64,000 bases of DNA. It comes from CALDTK01 sp963837005 (GTDB taxonomy: Bacteria; Bacteroidota; Bacteroidia; Chitinophagales; Saprospiraceae). A program made the translations under genes and the position numbers. Under the pieces are notes generated by a model that was not told the origin of the DNA, ran no database searches, and saw nothing but the letters and a program-made list of their open reading frames with translations. Within the stretch, counting starts at the first letter, position 1. Each line of letters begins with the position of its first letter. Positions 37,460 through 47,798 of this stretch are shown piece after piece. Location of the stretch: positions 558,001 to 622,000 of the forward strand of contig CAWIMC010000018.1 in assembly GCA_963837005.1 (NCBI GenBank). The letters run 5' to 3'.

Positions 37460-37551
37460 ACGCGGCCCGGAGGACGGCAAGTAAGGGCGCTAATCTATAA
37501 AAGCATCATCGGAGGCGGTTATTCCTTTCGCTAAACCTATCTCTTGCTCCT

Positions 37552-39441
37552 TCAGCCCTTCACGAAACTCTTCCGGCCAACCACCTCGCCGTGATCCTCC
37601 AACACCAATTGGTACATGCCCGTAGGCAAGGAGGCCACGTTGAGTTCGGTCCGGCCGGCCGTAAGGCTTCCGCCAAAACTCACTCGCCCCAACACATCCA
37701 CCACCCGGTAGACGAAGTCGCCGTTTGGAATATCGAGATTCACGACCAGGCGATCGATTGCTGGCGAAGGCCCCACGCGCAGCGCAGCGTTGAGACGCAG
37801 GTCACTCGCGCCAGACACACCATCGAGCCACAGCTCGGCTCCGTCGGCTAGGCGATAGAGCGGCACGCCGCCGGCGGCAGCGGGGCTATCGTAGGCGAAG
37901 GCCCGGAGGTAGACGCGGTCCGCGGTAGGGAGGCCCGCAACGCTCACGTTGGCCCCGCCCGGACCGACGTACACCACCCTGCTCCCGCGAGCGCTCAGCT
38001 CCTGCCCAAGGGTGTACGCCGTGCCGTCCAGAGGATAGTCGCTCGCCGTCGAACCTTCGCTCGCGACGATAATCACCGACGAGGTCGGGGATGCTTCCGC
38101 GCGCAAGCTTGCCGTGGCACCGGTGCGACGGATGAGGTCGAGCTGCGCGACCGTCTCGGCGGGCTGGAGGCTATAATCCGCCGAGCCCCAGTTGCTCACG
38201 TCGCGCCGACAGTTCCACACCAGGTTGTCGAGGGCCGCGAAGTAGTCGTTGCCGAGGTCGCGGTAGTTGGCGATCACGGCCCAGACGTAGCCGTCCCCGG
38301 TGCGGACCACGGCGCTACTCGTACCGGGGAGACTGCCGAGGTGCCACCAGTTGTTGGCTGAATTCACCGACCAGCCCTTAGCGTAAAATTTATCCGTAGG
38401 GCTGTTGGGCGTGGTCATCGTCCTGATGCTCGTGGCCGAGAGCTGGTCGGGCTTCGAGGGGTAGCCATCTACGCTGAGGACCACGCGTACCAGGTCGGCC
38501 GCGCTCATCACCCAGCCGCCGTGCGCGTCCATGGCCTCGACGGTGATCGCGCCGTAGGTGTACGGCACCGCAGCACCGGATCCATCGGCAGCCAGCCCCA
38601 TGTAGCCGTTGCCCTTATACTCTACCTCGCGCGGTAGCCTCTCTGCGAGCAGATCACGGCCCAGGGCCATATCGTGTGCTCCGGCCGTCGCGCCTACCTG
38701 TGTGCGGACGTACGCGTCGTAGGACATCCCGCTTGCCGCCTCGATCACCTCGGCTACCACCAGAAAGCCAATATTGGAGTAGGCGTACTTGGCGTCCGGC
38801 GCAAAGTCGAGCCCTTTCTCGAGTAGAAAGGCGATGGCGTCGCGCCGCTGCATCGGGTTTGGCGCCCCGATTTGTGCGGTGACGTAGAGCGGGACATCGA
38901 TCGGGTCGCAGCCCCCGGCCCGAAAAGCGTAGGGCGCGGTTGGATTCGGGAAGCAGGACACGCCTCGGTCCCAGCCGCCCCGGTGCTCGAGCAGCATGCG
39001 AACAGTGATGTCGTAGATGCGCCTGTCGGCAAAACCGTCGCTTCCGAAAGTGGCGTCCGTGGCGAGTAGACCCTGCGGCCCGAAGACCTTGGCGTTGAGG
39101 TCGAGCTTGCCGGCTTCGACGAGCTTCATGGCGGCGATCCCGGTGATCGGCTTCGAGACGCTCGCGATCCGCTGGCGGTGGTAGGGTTGCATCGGCTCGG
39201 TGCCGGCGAGGTCGGCGGACCCGAAGGCCCGGGTGTAGACGAGCTTGCCGTCTTTGGCGATCGCGACCTGCATACCGGGTACGTTGTAGGTCTTCATAAA
39301 CGCCGCCACCTTGGCATCGGCGGAGGTGGTGGCGGGTCCGGCGAGGCCGGTTTGGGCCGAGGCGAAAGCGCTGAGGCAGACGCAGCAAAAGGCGGACAGG
39401 TGCATTGCCACGGCCTGGCTGAAGTTAGTCGTTATCGGCAT
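37552..39441 (-). CDS. T9SS-exported serine hydrolase (class C beta-lactamase-like)
   Basis: 629 residues. The signal peptide ends AFASAQ. The beta-lactamase/DD-peptidase fold occupies about 40-420, with nucleophile Ser94 in the S-V-S-K tetrad (RIASVSKPITG), Tyr in KYAYSNIGFLV (Y-S-N) and HLGSLPGTSS near residue 365 as the H/K-x-G element. A linker domain follows, then a C-terminal T9SS-like sorting domain (FVYRVVDVLGRVSFGG ... LPTGMYQLVLEDHGEVVGRKSFVKG). The family covers esterases, D-aminopeptidases and beta-lactamases; antibiotic hydrolysis should not be assumed. The start at 39441 is supported by the paralogous fragment at 41963-42190, which also begins MP-. Motif copy at 37665. Confidence 0.85.
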   Translation of the reverse strand: MPITTNFSQAVAMHLSAFCCVCLSAFASAQTGLAGPATTSADAKVAAFMKTYNVPGMQVAIAKDGKLVYTRAFGSADLAGTEPMQPYHRQRIASVSKPITGIAAMKLVEAGKLDLNAKVFGPQGLLATDATFGSDGFADRRIYDITVRMLLEHRGGWDRGVSCFPNPTAPYAFRAGGCDPIDVPLYVTAQIGAPNPMQRRDAIAFLLEKGLDFAPDAKYAYSNIGFLVVAEVIEAASGMSYDAYVRTQVGATAGAHDMALGRDLLAERLPREVEYKGNGYMGLAADGSGAAVPYTYGAITVEAMDAHGGWVMSAADLVRVVLSVDGYPSKPDQLSATSIRTMTTPNSPTDKFYAKGWSVNSANNWWHLGSLPGTSSAVVRTGDGYVWAVIANYRDLGNDYFAALDNLVWNCRRDVSNWGSADYSLQPAETVAQLDLIRRTGATASLRAEASPTSSVIIVASEGSTASDYPLDGTAYTLGQELSARGSRVVYVGPGGANVSVAGLPTADRVYLRAFAYDSPAAAGGVPLYRLADGAELWLDGVSGASDLRLNAALRVGPSPAIDRLVVNLDIPNGDFVYRVVDVLGRVSFGGSLTAGRTELNVASLPTGMYQLVLEDHGEVVGRKSFVKG

Positions 39442-39579
39442 GGTAGATCGTTTTCTGGGCAGCGGGAAGTGGACTGCCTCAATCGTCTATCGGGATACCG
39501 TAGAAAAGTGAACAGTCGGTTCGTCAGATCAGTCGGTAGTAAGTCACCTACCACACGGAGGCCCCGTACCTTTTCCCGC

Positions 39580-41318
39580 ATGAGACTCTCCTTTCGGCTC
39601 AGTGCGGTGCTGAGCACACTCCTACTGTTTGCCTTCGGGGCCTGCCAGGCTACTTCCGGTCCTGTCTCCATCACGGACGCTACCGCCGCCCCTCGCCGCC
39701 CCAACATCGTCTGGCTCGTCGCCGAAGACCTGTCCGCGCGGCTCCCGAGTTTTGGCGACAGCTCCATCGCCACGCCGCACCTCTCCCGCCTCGCCGCCGA
39801 AGGCGTCCGCTATCCCAACACCTTTTCGGTAGCCGGGGTCTGCTCGCCGTCGCGCGCCGCCCTCGCCACGGGGATGTACCCCATCTCCATCGGCGCGCAC
39901 CATATGCGCACGCAGTTCAACGTGGCGCAATTGGCCAGCCTCGGCCTGCCGGAGTACGGAGCTGTTTTGCCGGAAGGCGTACTCATGCTCTCGCAACACT
40001 TGAGCAAGGCCGGCTACTACGTCACCAACAACGACAAGACCGACTACCAATTCCGACAGCCCGCCAGCGCGTGGGACGATACGAGTCCCCTGGCCGACTA
40101 CCGCAATCGTGCACCGGGTCACAGCCCTTTTTCGCCGTCTACAACTTCAACGTCACGCACGAGAGCCAGGTCTGGGGCGCGGACCAGCTGCACTACCGCT
40201 TCAAGACCGGTTTCCCAGACAGCGCCACCCTCGACCTGAAGTGGGACTCCAAACTCCCCGAAGACCAGCGCCCGCCCATCGATCCCACGCTCGCCGTCAC
40301 GCTCCCGCCCTACCTCGTCGACGACGAGGCTTCGCGCGACGACATGCGCCGCGTCTACCGCAACGTCCAGACCATGGACGAGCAGGTCGGCTTCCTGCTC
40401 GACCGCCTCGAGGCCGACGGCCTGCTCGACAATACCATCGTTATCTGGTACACCGACCACGGCGGACCGCTCCCGCGCGAGAAGCGCCTGTTGTACGACA
40501 GCGGCCTGCGCGTGCCGATGATCGTCCGCTGGCCCGACGGCTACCGCGCCGGGGAGATCGACTCTGCCCTCGTGAGCTTCGTGGACTTTATGCCGACCAC
40601 GCTGGCGATGGCTGGTCTCGAAGTCCCGGAGATCATCCAGGGTCACGTCACTTTCGCGCGCACCGACAACGCGCCGCAAGCGTACGTCTTCGCCGCCAGC
40701 GATCGCCTCGACGAACATTACGATCGCATCCGTGCCGTGCGCGACGAGCGCTACAAGCTGCTTCGCAACTACAAGCCTGACCAGCCCTACTACCTCGCCG
40801 TCGCCTACCGCGAGCAGATGGCTTCCATGCAGTCGCTGATCGCTGGCAACAGAAATGGCACCCTCACGCCCGCTCAGGCGCAGTGGTTCCGCCCCACCAA
40901 GGACTCCGTCGAACTCTTCGACACCTACGCCGATCCGCACGAGTTGCGCAACCTGGCCGATGATCCGGCTTTCGCCAAAACTCGCCAGCGCCTTACCCTC
41001 GCCCTCGACCGACACCTCGCCGAAGTCGGTGACCTTGGCGCCCTCGACGAACGCGACATGGTCCGAAACTGGTGGGGCGGCCAACTCGACCGCATGCCCG
41101 TCACACCAATGCCGGAGATCACGCCCACTGCCGACGGCCAAGTGATCGTCACGAGTCCGAACCCAGCCGCCATCCTGGAGTACTGCTACTCCACCACCGG
41201 GGATTGCCGGAATTGGAAACCGTATTGGGGTGAGCCGTTGAAGTCTGTGAAGGGCAAGTCCGTGGTGGCCCGGGCGCATAGGATTGGGTTTGCGCCTAGC
41301 GCGGTGGTGGTGAAGTGA
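39580..41318 (+). CDS. Type I sulfatase lipoprotein (one frameshift)
   Basis: The lipoprotein signal ends LLLFAFGAC (Cys22). The alkaline-phosphatase-like sulfatase domain starts RRPNIVWLVAEDLSA, the formylglycine site is Cys88 in VCSPSRAALATG (C-x-P-S-R), and metal/substrate motifs include NTIVIWYTDHGG and REKRLLYDSGLRVPMIVRWP. The first frame breaks near 40110, where one base is missing; homology continues (QPFFAVYNFNVTHESQ) to the stop at 41318. Sulfatases remove sulfate esters from carbohydrates such as algal polysaccharides; this fits a marine glycan degrader. A dedicated maturase is not seen in the window. A -7-like TACCTTTT lies at 39567-39574, six bases before the ATG. Motif copies or variants are at 39748, 39964 and 40967. 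Confidence 0.85.
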
Positions 41319-41346
41319 AGGCGGACTCACGACGGTTTTTTATCGC

Positions 41347-41382
41347 AAAGACGCTAAGCGAAGTACGCCAAGACGCTAAGCG
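41347..41382. repeat. Short direct repeat AAGACGCTAAGCG
   Basis: The 13-base word AAGACGCTAAGCG occurs at 41347-41359 and again at 41370-41382, just after the sulfatase gene. Such CGCTAAG-type words are common as low-complexity intergenic repeats; no function is claimed. Confidence 0.6.
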
Positions 41383-41506
41383 CTACCGCGTAGGTCGCGG
41401 CGCACCGGCCTCGCAGCAGACGCAGCACTCAAGAAGGATTTGTCCACCGATGCTACATATCCCTCGACAAATCTCCCCCAACACCCTACCCCCTACCTTC
41501 CGCCAC

Positions 41507-41962
41507 ATGTCCGAGTCGGTAGCCCCCAAGATTCCTCAAGTACATCGCCATCGCCCTCGGCGCCCTCCTGCTCCTCGCCATCGTCGCGGTGCTCACCGCC
41601 GGACTCTGGCTCCCGCCCATCGCCAAATCCCGCCTCGAGACCCTCGTCGACGAGCGCTCCGCCGGGCAGTACGAACTCGAGCTCGGCGACCTCGACCTCT
41701 CCCTCTGGTCCGGCAGCATCAGCGCCGCCAGACGTCACCTTCGAGCCTACCAATCGCCAGGGCCAACTCGACAGCGCCGCCCAGAATGACTGCCGGTACC
41801 CTCATCGCCGCCGAACTCGCCAACGCCAAACTCTCGGGCATCAGCTGGTGGTCGCTCCTCTTCTCGCGACACTTGAAGGCAGACCTGTTTGCGATCGACA
41901 AACCTCGTTTTAGTCTCACGACCTACGAGTCCTCAGACGACGACACGACGAGTGACGGGACT
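41507..41962 (+). pseudogene. Truncated copy of the AsmA-like gene at 57359
   Basis: From 41528 to about 41960 the DNA closely matches 57386-57807, at roughly 95% by eye. It encodes the N-terminal membrane segment and start of the AsmA-like protein (SRLETLVDERSAGQYELELG, FSRHLKADLFAIDKPRFSL). Relative to the intact gene there are three single-base insertions, at about 41531 (T), 41731 (A) and 41785 (A), each breaking the frame. Similarity stops at about 41960 in the D-D-D-T-T-S-D-G segment, where the sequence switches to a reversed fragment of a serine-hydrolase gene. It is a dead duplicate lacking about 80% of the gene. Confidence 0.9.
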
Positions 41963-42190
41963 GCCGGCGTGGTGGACATACCCGAAGGTCCGCGTGTAGA
42001 CGAGCATGCCATCTTTTGGAATTGCGATCTGCATGCCAGGGACTCGTAATTCTGCGATAATGGCAGTGATGCGGGCGTCACATGAGGCGGTGGACGGGGC
42101 GGAAGGGCCGGTTTGGGCGTGGAGAGCTATCGGAAGTGCGAGGATAGCGAGGACGAGGGGGCAACGGCTACGGATGTTCACGTAGGGCAA
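41963..42190 (-). pseudogene. Truncated paralogue of the T9SS serine hydrolase (N-terminus only)
   Basis: Reads MPYVNIRSRCPLVLAILALP...LHAQTG and then VPGMQIAIPKDGMLVYTRTFGY. It aligns with the N-terminus of the serine hydrolase at 37552-39441 (VPGMQVAIAKDGKLVYTRAFG). Similarity ends after about 75 residues, at the junction with the AsmA fragment. The active-site region is missing, so the product cannot be an enzyme. The open frame continues by chance into the AsmA fragment to 41933. The two truncated genes face each other at their broken 3' ends, as a deletion would leave them. Confidence 0.85.
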
Positions 42191-42874
42191 GACTGGGGGT
42201 CGCCTGCACGGGGTGGCCTCAGGGGTGTGTCGGGGCAGGATTGTGGAAGGTGAACAGGTACGTGTAAGCGAGCGAGTCGACCGAGCGTCGAGTACGGCGG
42301 TTGTCCGTCGTGAAAGACCTTCCCGAGCTGAACATGCTCAACCTGGTAGGGGCGTGCTACTGGTCACAGATAAAGATTACCCGATATAGGGGAACAGTGG
42401 GTGATGGACAGATTTCTTTGCTCGTCGTAGTGCCTTAACGCAAGGCGAATCCAAAGAGGATGAAGAAGTACCCTTTGGCCTTGAGCGGCGGAAACGAGTA
42501 TCCCAACAACCATTTGATATGTTTGAAATGCAAACCCCTTAGTGTCTCTAATCGTGAGGGGTACGTCGTGTCACCGTACTGCGGGAGCGCATGGAACAGA
42601 CAACTAGCTGCATAACACGGCAATTGCAGGATAAAATTTGCTAGCAAACAGGCAACACAGGAACTCTTTACACATCTATAGCTTGTCAGCAAAAGACCGT
42701 TTGCGTACCTATGCCGCAGTGTCCAGTGATTGACATGGCAAAAGTAGAACACGCCCAGATTAGACCTAGGAGTCACCGGTTGCTCATTCTACCTGCCATG
42801 AGTATATCCCCAGAAGCGGCCCGTGCCTCGCTACGAAAGCCAAGCACCACAGAACACCTTGCAAGGCTGCGTCC
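42191..42874. other. AT-richer intergenic region with one doubtful ORF
   Basis: A 684-base gap before the LytTR response regulator, with falling GC from about 42360. A 113-codon open frame on the minus strand (42435-42776) starts MTPRSNLGVFYFCHVNHWTL and ends KAKGYFFILFGFALR. It shows no family I recognise and may be chance. No repeat or RNA gene was seen. It marks the start of the AT-rich segment that lacks the dispersed motif. Confidence 0.4.
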
Positions 42875-43636
42875 ATGAGTGAAGCAAATAAACCGATCAG
42901 CGTCCTCTACGTCGAGGACGATGCATTCGTGGCGAGTGAGATCGTCAGAGAGTTACGGGCCTGTGGCTACGAGGACATCGCCCACCACAGCACCTGGTCC
43001 GCGACCCAGGCCTGCCTCGCAAAGCGCACCTTCGATGTCGCGCTACTCGACATCGACCTCGGTCAGGACGAGCGCGTCGACGGCATCGACATCGGGGCCA
43101 TCCTCCTGGCGAAGCACGGCATCCCCGCCGTCTACCTCACGAACCACAGCGACGATTGGGTGGTGCAACGGCTCAGCGCCCAGCCCCACGCCTACTACGC
43201 CGACAAAATGAGCTCCGGTAAGAACGTAGCGACGCTGCTGCGCCTCGCGCACGCGGCTGTTCCGCAGCACCGCCCGCTCGCACCGCCGCCGCCCGGCCAA
43301 CTCAACGCCCGCCGCCAGGAGGCCGCCTTCCCGAAGAACGGTCGTGTCCGTGAGCGGCTCGAGTTCGCGGACCTGCTCTACCTCAAGACCGAGGACGCCT
43401 ACACGGTAGCCCACCTCCGCGGCGAGCACCGGACGGTGAAGAAGGCCCTCAGCATGACGCTCGCCGAGGCGATGGAGATGTTCGAGCGAGACGACATCGT
43501 GCAGGTAAGTCGCACGGTGGCTGTCCCGCACCACGCGGTGGCGGAATTGCACAGTGATAAGGTGAAGTTGAGTAGCGGGGAGGAGATCGTGGTGGGGCGA
43601 GCGTTTAAGGAGGGGGTGCGGGGGAAGTTGTGTTGA
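42875..43636 (+). CDS. LytTR-family response regulator
   Basis: 253 residues. The receiver domain has VLYVEDDAFVASEIV (acidic pair), phospho-acceptor Asp in ALLDIDLGQ (about residue 61), a Thr in YLTNHSD and Lys in ADKMSSGK. It is followed by a Pro-rich linker (about 130-145) and a C-terminal LytTR DNA-binding domain (LEFADLLYLKTEDAYTVAHL, MFERDDIVQVSRTVAV). The histidine kinase gene begins 130 bases downstream on the same strand, so the two probably form a two-component pair. The LytTR gene is GC-rich whereas the kinase start is AT-rich. Confidence 0.9.
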   Translation: MSEANKPISVLYVEDDAFVASEIVRELRACGYEDIAHHSTWSATQACLAKRTFDVALLDIDLGQDERVDGIDIGAILLAKHGIPAVYLTNHSDDWVVQRLSAQPHAYYADKMSSGKNVATLLRLAHAAVPQHRPLAPPPPGQLNARRQEAAFPKNGRVRERLEFADLLYLKTEDAYTVAHLRGEHRTVKKALSMTLAEAMEMFERDDIVQVSRTVAVPHHAVAELHSDKVKLSSGEEIVVGRAFKEGVRGKLC

Positions 43637-43765
43637 GGGGGGGGGGTACAGCAGGCAAACAAAATTGTTCATTATATGATCTATTCAGGAATGTTTAATA
43701 TCTCCATAAAGCTTAGAATGTCGCCACAGCCAGCCAAAAGAGACAGCCTCATAGTAAGAAACCCC

Positions 43766-45776
43766 ATGCGAGCAACTAAGCTCAAATGGGACCTGCCCAT
43801 TATTTTGTTTGTGATAGCAATACACTTGCTAACGACTCAGTCTTGTGCGAACGATAGAGGCGAAGAACACGATCAACCCCAAATACGGGAGTATACGGAC
43901 GAAGATCAGGAGGCAGCGGACCGGACAGATAGCCTCCAAGCGAGAGCGCAAAAGGACGGAAACCTTCCTATTTACATTGACTCCCTGTTAGAGTTGAGAG
44001 AAGCACAGACCAACGAAGCAGTAAAAGCAAAAATAAGTAATGTTCTAGGAACGCTCTACGGAAGGGCTAACCAATTGGACTCAGCAGGCAAGAGCTTTAG
44101 AAACGCTGCCTCGTTCTATGAATCAGACCGGGATACTAATAGGTTAATTAGTGCAATTTATAATTCAGGAATTATTTTGACGATCAAAGACTCTGTTGCT
44201 CAAGCAATTAGCCTATTTGAGCACAGCGCTGCACTAGCAGTGGCATTTAGGGACAAAAAAAAGGCATCGATATCAAAAAATGGAATCGCAAGCGGCTACA
44301 TATCTTTAGATCTTCCTCAGGAAGCAATGGAGGCACTACGCGCCGTTGAGGCATTGGCGCAGGGAGACTCCTCCATTCTATGGAGCACCTACAGCCAAAT
44401 GGGGAGAGCTAAAAACAAGCTTGGCGATGATAGCATCGACTCAGTTGTATACTTCTTCGAGAAAGCCCGCGAGCAAGCTTACTTGACTGGAGATAAGAGG
44501 GTACAGCTGATGGCCGACATCAATGCTGCATCTGCGGCTTGGAAGCGACCAGGAGCAGAACAAGAAGGAATTCGACGACTTGAAGAATTGAGAAGCCGCC
44601 TTGACATTAAAGAGTACGCAAGTTCGCATGAGACGATCCTCATATCTTTAATTAAGGCCGCTTTGCAAATGAAAGATGTAGATCTAACCAAAAAATATCT
44701 TCGTGAGGTTGGGAGCACTTATAAAGATGTACCGTCAAATCTTTCAGATCTCGAAAAATCAACAATTTTAAATGCCGATATATTTGTAGAGCGACAGAAT
44801 GGACCTTCTACCAAATTTACAGCCCTCCTAGATAGTGCACATCAAATTAATAGCAGAATATACGCTAATAAGACACGAGACGAAGCAAATCTCAATGCAA
44901 AACGGGCGTATCTTCGAACACTTCAGCGCGAAGGCGAACTTGCTGATGTGATACAGCAACAACAAACTGAGCGTCTACAGCAATCCACGGCCGTCAACCG
45001 CAGACAGTTCGCCCTATTGACATTATCGGGCCTGTTGTTGTTAGGTCTAGGACTTCTATATTTACGGCTCCGTAAGGCCCTCCGCATAACTAAGGAGGCA
45101 AACGCGAAGTCAAATGAGTTAAACTCAAAGCTTTCTAAGAGCGAGCGAATTTTACAGAACCAAACCAATGAGCTTAGAGAACAGAACGGTAAAGTCGAAG
45201 TATTGAATCGCGAACTCAACCACCGTGCCGCTTCCCAGATCAACCTCGCCTACCGCCTGATCCGCAACCAACAGCGCAAGATCACCGACCCGAGACTCAA
45301 GGAAATCTTAGGCGAGTCGGAAACCCAACTCTTAGCTCTCAATACACTCAATCGTTACCTCGTCCAGCACGAGGGCGACAACGTCCGCCTCGACGAGCTC
45401 TTTACGCAGATTGCCGAGCGCCTACGGGAAGCGAGTCCAGTACCCTTCGACATCGAACTCGATGCCGAGCCGGTGGAGGTAAGTCCGCGGGAGGCGACGG
45501 CAAATGCGCTGGTGTTGCATGAGTTGATCACCAACTCAATCAAGTACGCCTTCAACGACTCGACGCAGGTGGCGGACCCGAGGATTCAGCTATCGCTAAA
45601 ACGGGTGGCAGGGCGAGTGGAGGTGATGTATGCAGACAACGGTCCTGGGCGAGACGGTGTGGTGCGGGGGACTGGGCAAGGGAAGTGAGTTGATGGGGTC
45701 GTTTTTGAAGGATTTGGGGGCGGAGTATCAGGAAGCGCTAGGCGATGGACATACGGTAAAGTATGGGTGGGGGTGA
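43766..45776 (+). CDS. TPR-containing sensor histidine kinase (HisKA_2-type), frameshifted near the end
   Basis: From MRATKLKWDLPIILFVIAIH with lipobox-like LLTTQSC; an in-frame upstream ATG at 43676 is less natural. The periplasmic sensor is a helical TPR-like array (about 70-400: GTLYGRANQLDSAGKSFRNA, SAIYNSGIILTIKDSVAQAI). One membrane segment (FALLTLSGLLLLGLGLLYL) and a coiled coil follow. The kinase core is a HisKA_2/HWE-like dimerisation helix (NRELNHRAASQINLAYRLIR, His as phospho-site) and ATPase box ANALVLHELITNSIKYAFN. The first frame stops at 45688 after GTGQGK. An extra A near 45684 hides the real ending (GSELMGSFLKDLGAEYQEAL ... GHTVKYGWG) to 45776. The sensor part is AT-rich and the kinase core from about 45225 is GC-rich. 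Confidence 0.85.
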
Positions 45777-46023
45777 CTGGTACGGGACCAATAGGCGATA
45801 GCTGTTTAATACTGCGGCAGAATTTTGCGTACGGACAGATCGATTTTGGCACTCATGGCGACTCTGCCGATGCTGAAGTAATTGTGGAAAAGGTATTCTG
45901 ACTATCTGTATTGGTAGTTCAGCCGGACATCCGATGAATAGACCCGGCCGAAGACCGATATAAGGCGATGTTGCACTACCTTGGCATAGCAGGCTTACTC
46001 GCAGGCATGAATGACGACAGCAC

Positions 46024-47673
46024 ATGAAGATTCTAGTGATTAGGTTAAAGTCTATAATTTTTTCCGGAGTTCTCGGCTCCGCACTTATTACGAGCGCTCA
46101 GATACCAACCGTCGTGTTCGAGGGCGAAGCTTACGTCAATCGCCAGCAAAACGCATGCGTTTCCGAGGAGCGCCATGAGAGCATTGTAGCAGAATTGCAG
46201 AACAATGTGGCCATGTTAGGACTTCAGAAAACGTCCAAAGGCCATAGGCAGGAAAAGAACCAAGCTGTAATATTCACATGGCCGCTACGAGCATCCGCGA
46301 GCTTAGACTACAACAATTACTACGCTATATCTAACTTTGTTGACCAAAACAGAGCGCAGGGCGTCCGGGACTACGCCTGTGGCGCTCGAACATACGATCA
46401 GCACAATGGTGTAGATATCGTGACTTGGCCTTTTGAATGGATGCTTTTCGACAATAATGCAGTGGAGGTGATAGCGGCTGCACCCGGTATAATTATTGGG
46501 AAAACCGACGGTTTCTACGACCGAAATTGTGGATGCGTGTCCAACGACTGGAATGCCGTATACATTCAGCATACGGACGGCTCTAAAGCGTGGTATGGTC
46601 ACCTAAAGAAGAATACTGTAACGATCAAGGCGATAGGACAATCTGTTGCCCGAGGCGAATACCTAGGCATCGTCGGTAGTTCTGGATGCTCGACTGCTCC
46701 TCACCTTCATTTTGAGGTGTACGATAATACCAATAGCCTAATTGACCCTTATAATGGGTCTTGTAACGGGACGAACAGTACTAGCTGGTGGGCGCAGCAA
46801 AAGCCATACCGTGAACCGACATTGAATACATTGCTAACGCACCACAGCATACCGCAGTTAGGGTGCCCCGGAACGGCTGAATCCCCGAATATCAGCAACG
46901 CTTTCGCACCGGGTGAGACCGCTATTCTTGCAGCGTACTTTCAAGACATTTTAAAGGATGATCAACATATAAATAGGATTCGCAGACCCGACGGGAGCGT
47001 AGCCTATTCTCTTACGCTCACATCTTCTCAAGATTATACGCAAGCCTATTGGTACATTAACTATATCTTACCTACGTCAGGCCCATTCGGTACCTGGACA
47101 TACGAAGTAGATTACCGAGGGAACACCTTTCAACGGCAGTTCGAGCTCAATGCACCTATGCCCGTCGAATTGACATCGTTTACGGGAAACCTTACAAGTC
47201 AAGGCGCGGTCCTGTTAGCGTGGTCCACTGCCTCCGAAACCAACAGTGCCTACTTCGAGATTCAACGATCAAGCAATGGGCATATTTGGCTATCCATTGA
47301 TTCAGTTGATGCCGCTGGCACGACGAGGGCGGCTACAGACTACATTGCCTACGACCAAACCCCTCCAGACAACAATAATTATTATCGCTTAAGACAGGTA
47401 GATCACGACGGGTCGACGAGCTATTCACAGACCGTGCAAGTATTGATTCCGCTTACTGAAAGTATCCAAATTTTCCCAAATCCAGCTAGCAGTTTCTTGA
47501 CTGTAGAGGGAAGCGTTCGTCCGGCTGTTCAAATCTTCGACCTTGCTGGTAAGAGAGTCCTTGGACCTGTTCGCTCTACTACAGTGGATATTAGCGGACT
47601 CCCTTCTGGGATGTACTTCGCCTCCATACGGACGGATAGCCAGGAGGTAGCGAAACGGTTTGTGAAGAAGTAA
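46024..47673 (+). CDS. T9SS-secreted M23-family metallopeptidase
   Basis: 549 residues. The signal peptide is MKILVIRLKSIIFSGVLGSALITSAQ. The M23/LytM peptidase domain spans about 130-250, with zinc ligands in YDQHNGVDIV (H-x3-D) and APHLHFEVYDN (H-x-H), plus IIIGKTDGFYDRNCGC and WYGHLKKNTVTIKAIGQ. A linker follows with the common T9SS-associated PVELTSFTGNL...LLAWSTASETNSAYFEIQRS domain. The sorting signal is IQIFPNPASSFLTVEG...LPSGMYFASIRTDSQEVAKRFVKK. M23 enzymes cut peptidoglycan cross-bridges or Gly-rich peptides, so targets may be other bacteria or own cell wall. The gene lies in the AT-rich island and has no dispersed motif. The upstream 247 bases hold no recognised signal. Confidence 0.9.
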   Translation: MKILVIRLKSIIFSGVLGSALITSAQIPTVVFEGEAYVNRQQNACVSEERHESIVAELQNNVAMLGLQKTSKGHRQEKNQAVIFTWPLRASASLDYNNYYAISNFVDQNRAQGVRDYACGARTYDQHNGVDIVTWPFEWMLFDNNAVEVIAAAPGIIIGKTDGFYDRNCGCVSNDWNAVYIQHTDGSKAWYGHLKKNTVTIKAIGQSVARGEYLGIVGSSGCSTAPHLHFEVYDNTNSLIDPYNGSCNGTNSTSWWAQQKPYREPTLNTLLTHHSIPQLGCPGTAESPNISNAFAPGETAILAAYFQDILKDDQHINRIRRPDGSVAYSLTLTSSQDYTQAYWYINYILPTSGPFGTWTYEVDYRGNTFQRQFELNAPMPVELTSFTGNLTSQGAVLLAWSTASETNSAYFEIQRSSNGHIWLSIDSVDAAGTTRAATDYIAYDQTPPDNNNYYRLRQVDHDGSTSYSQTVQVLIPLTESIQIFPNPASSFLTVEGSVRPAVQIFDLAGKRVLGPVRSTTVDISGLPSGMYFASIRTDSQEVAKRFVKK

Positions 47674-47798
47674 AAATTTACAGATTGGACTAGCAATAGG
47701 TAAGTAGTCTCACTCGCACTGTTTCCGTAAAATTTTGCTTCCCATATCGATATACATTTTTAAATGCAACGGTCTGAGACGATGACCATGTAGTTTAA

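Noticed and set aside
37552..39441. Antibiotic-resistance beta-lactamase
   Set aside because: The SxxK/YSN fold is shared with many esterases and peptidases, and the long T9SS-tagged architecture argues for a secreted hydrolase of unknown substrate.
40119..41330. 403-codon minus-strand open frame opposite the sulfatase
   Set aside because: Shadow frame; the sense strand encodes a convincing sulfatase with formylglycine site.
42435..42776. 113-codon minus-strand ORF as a real gene
   Set aside because: No recognisable domain, unusual residue content and no upstream signals; kept only as a note in the intergenic entry.
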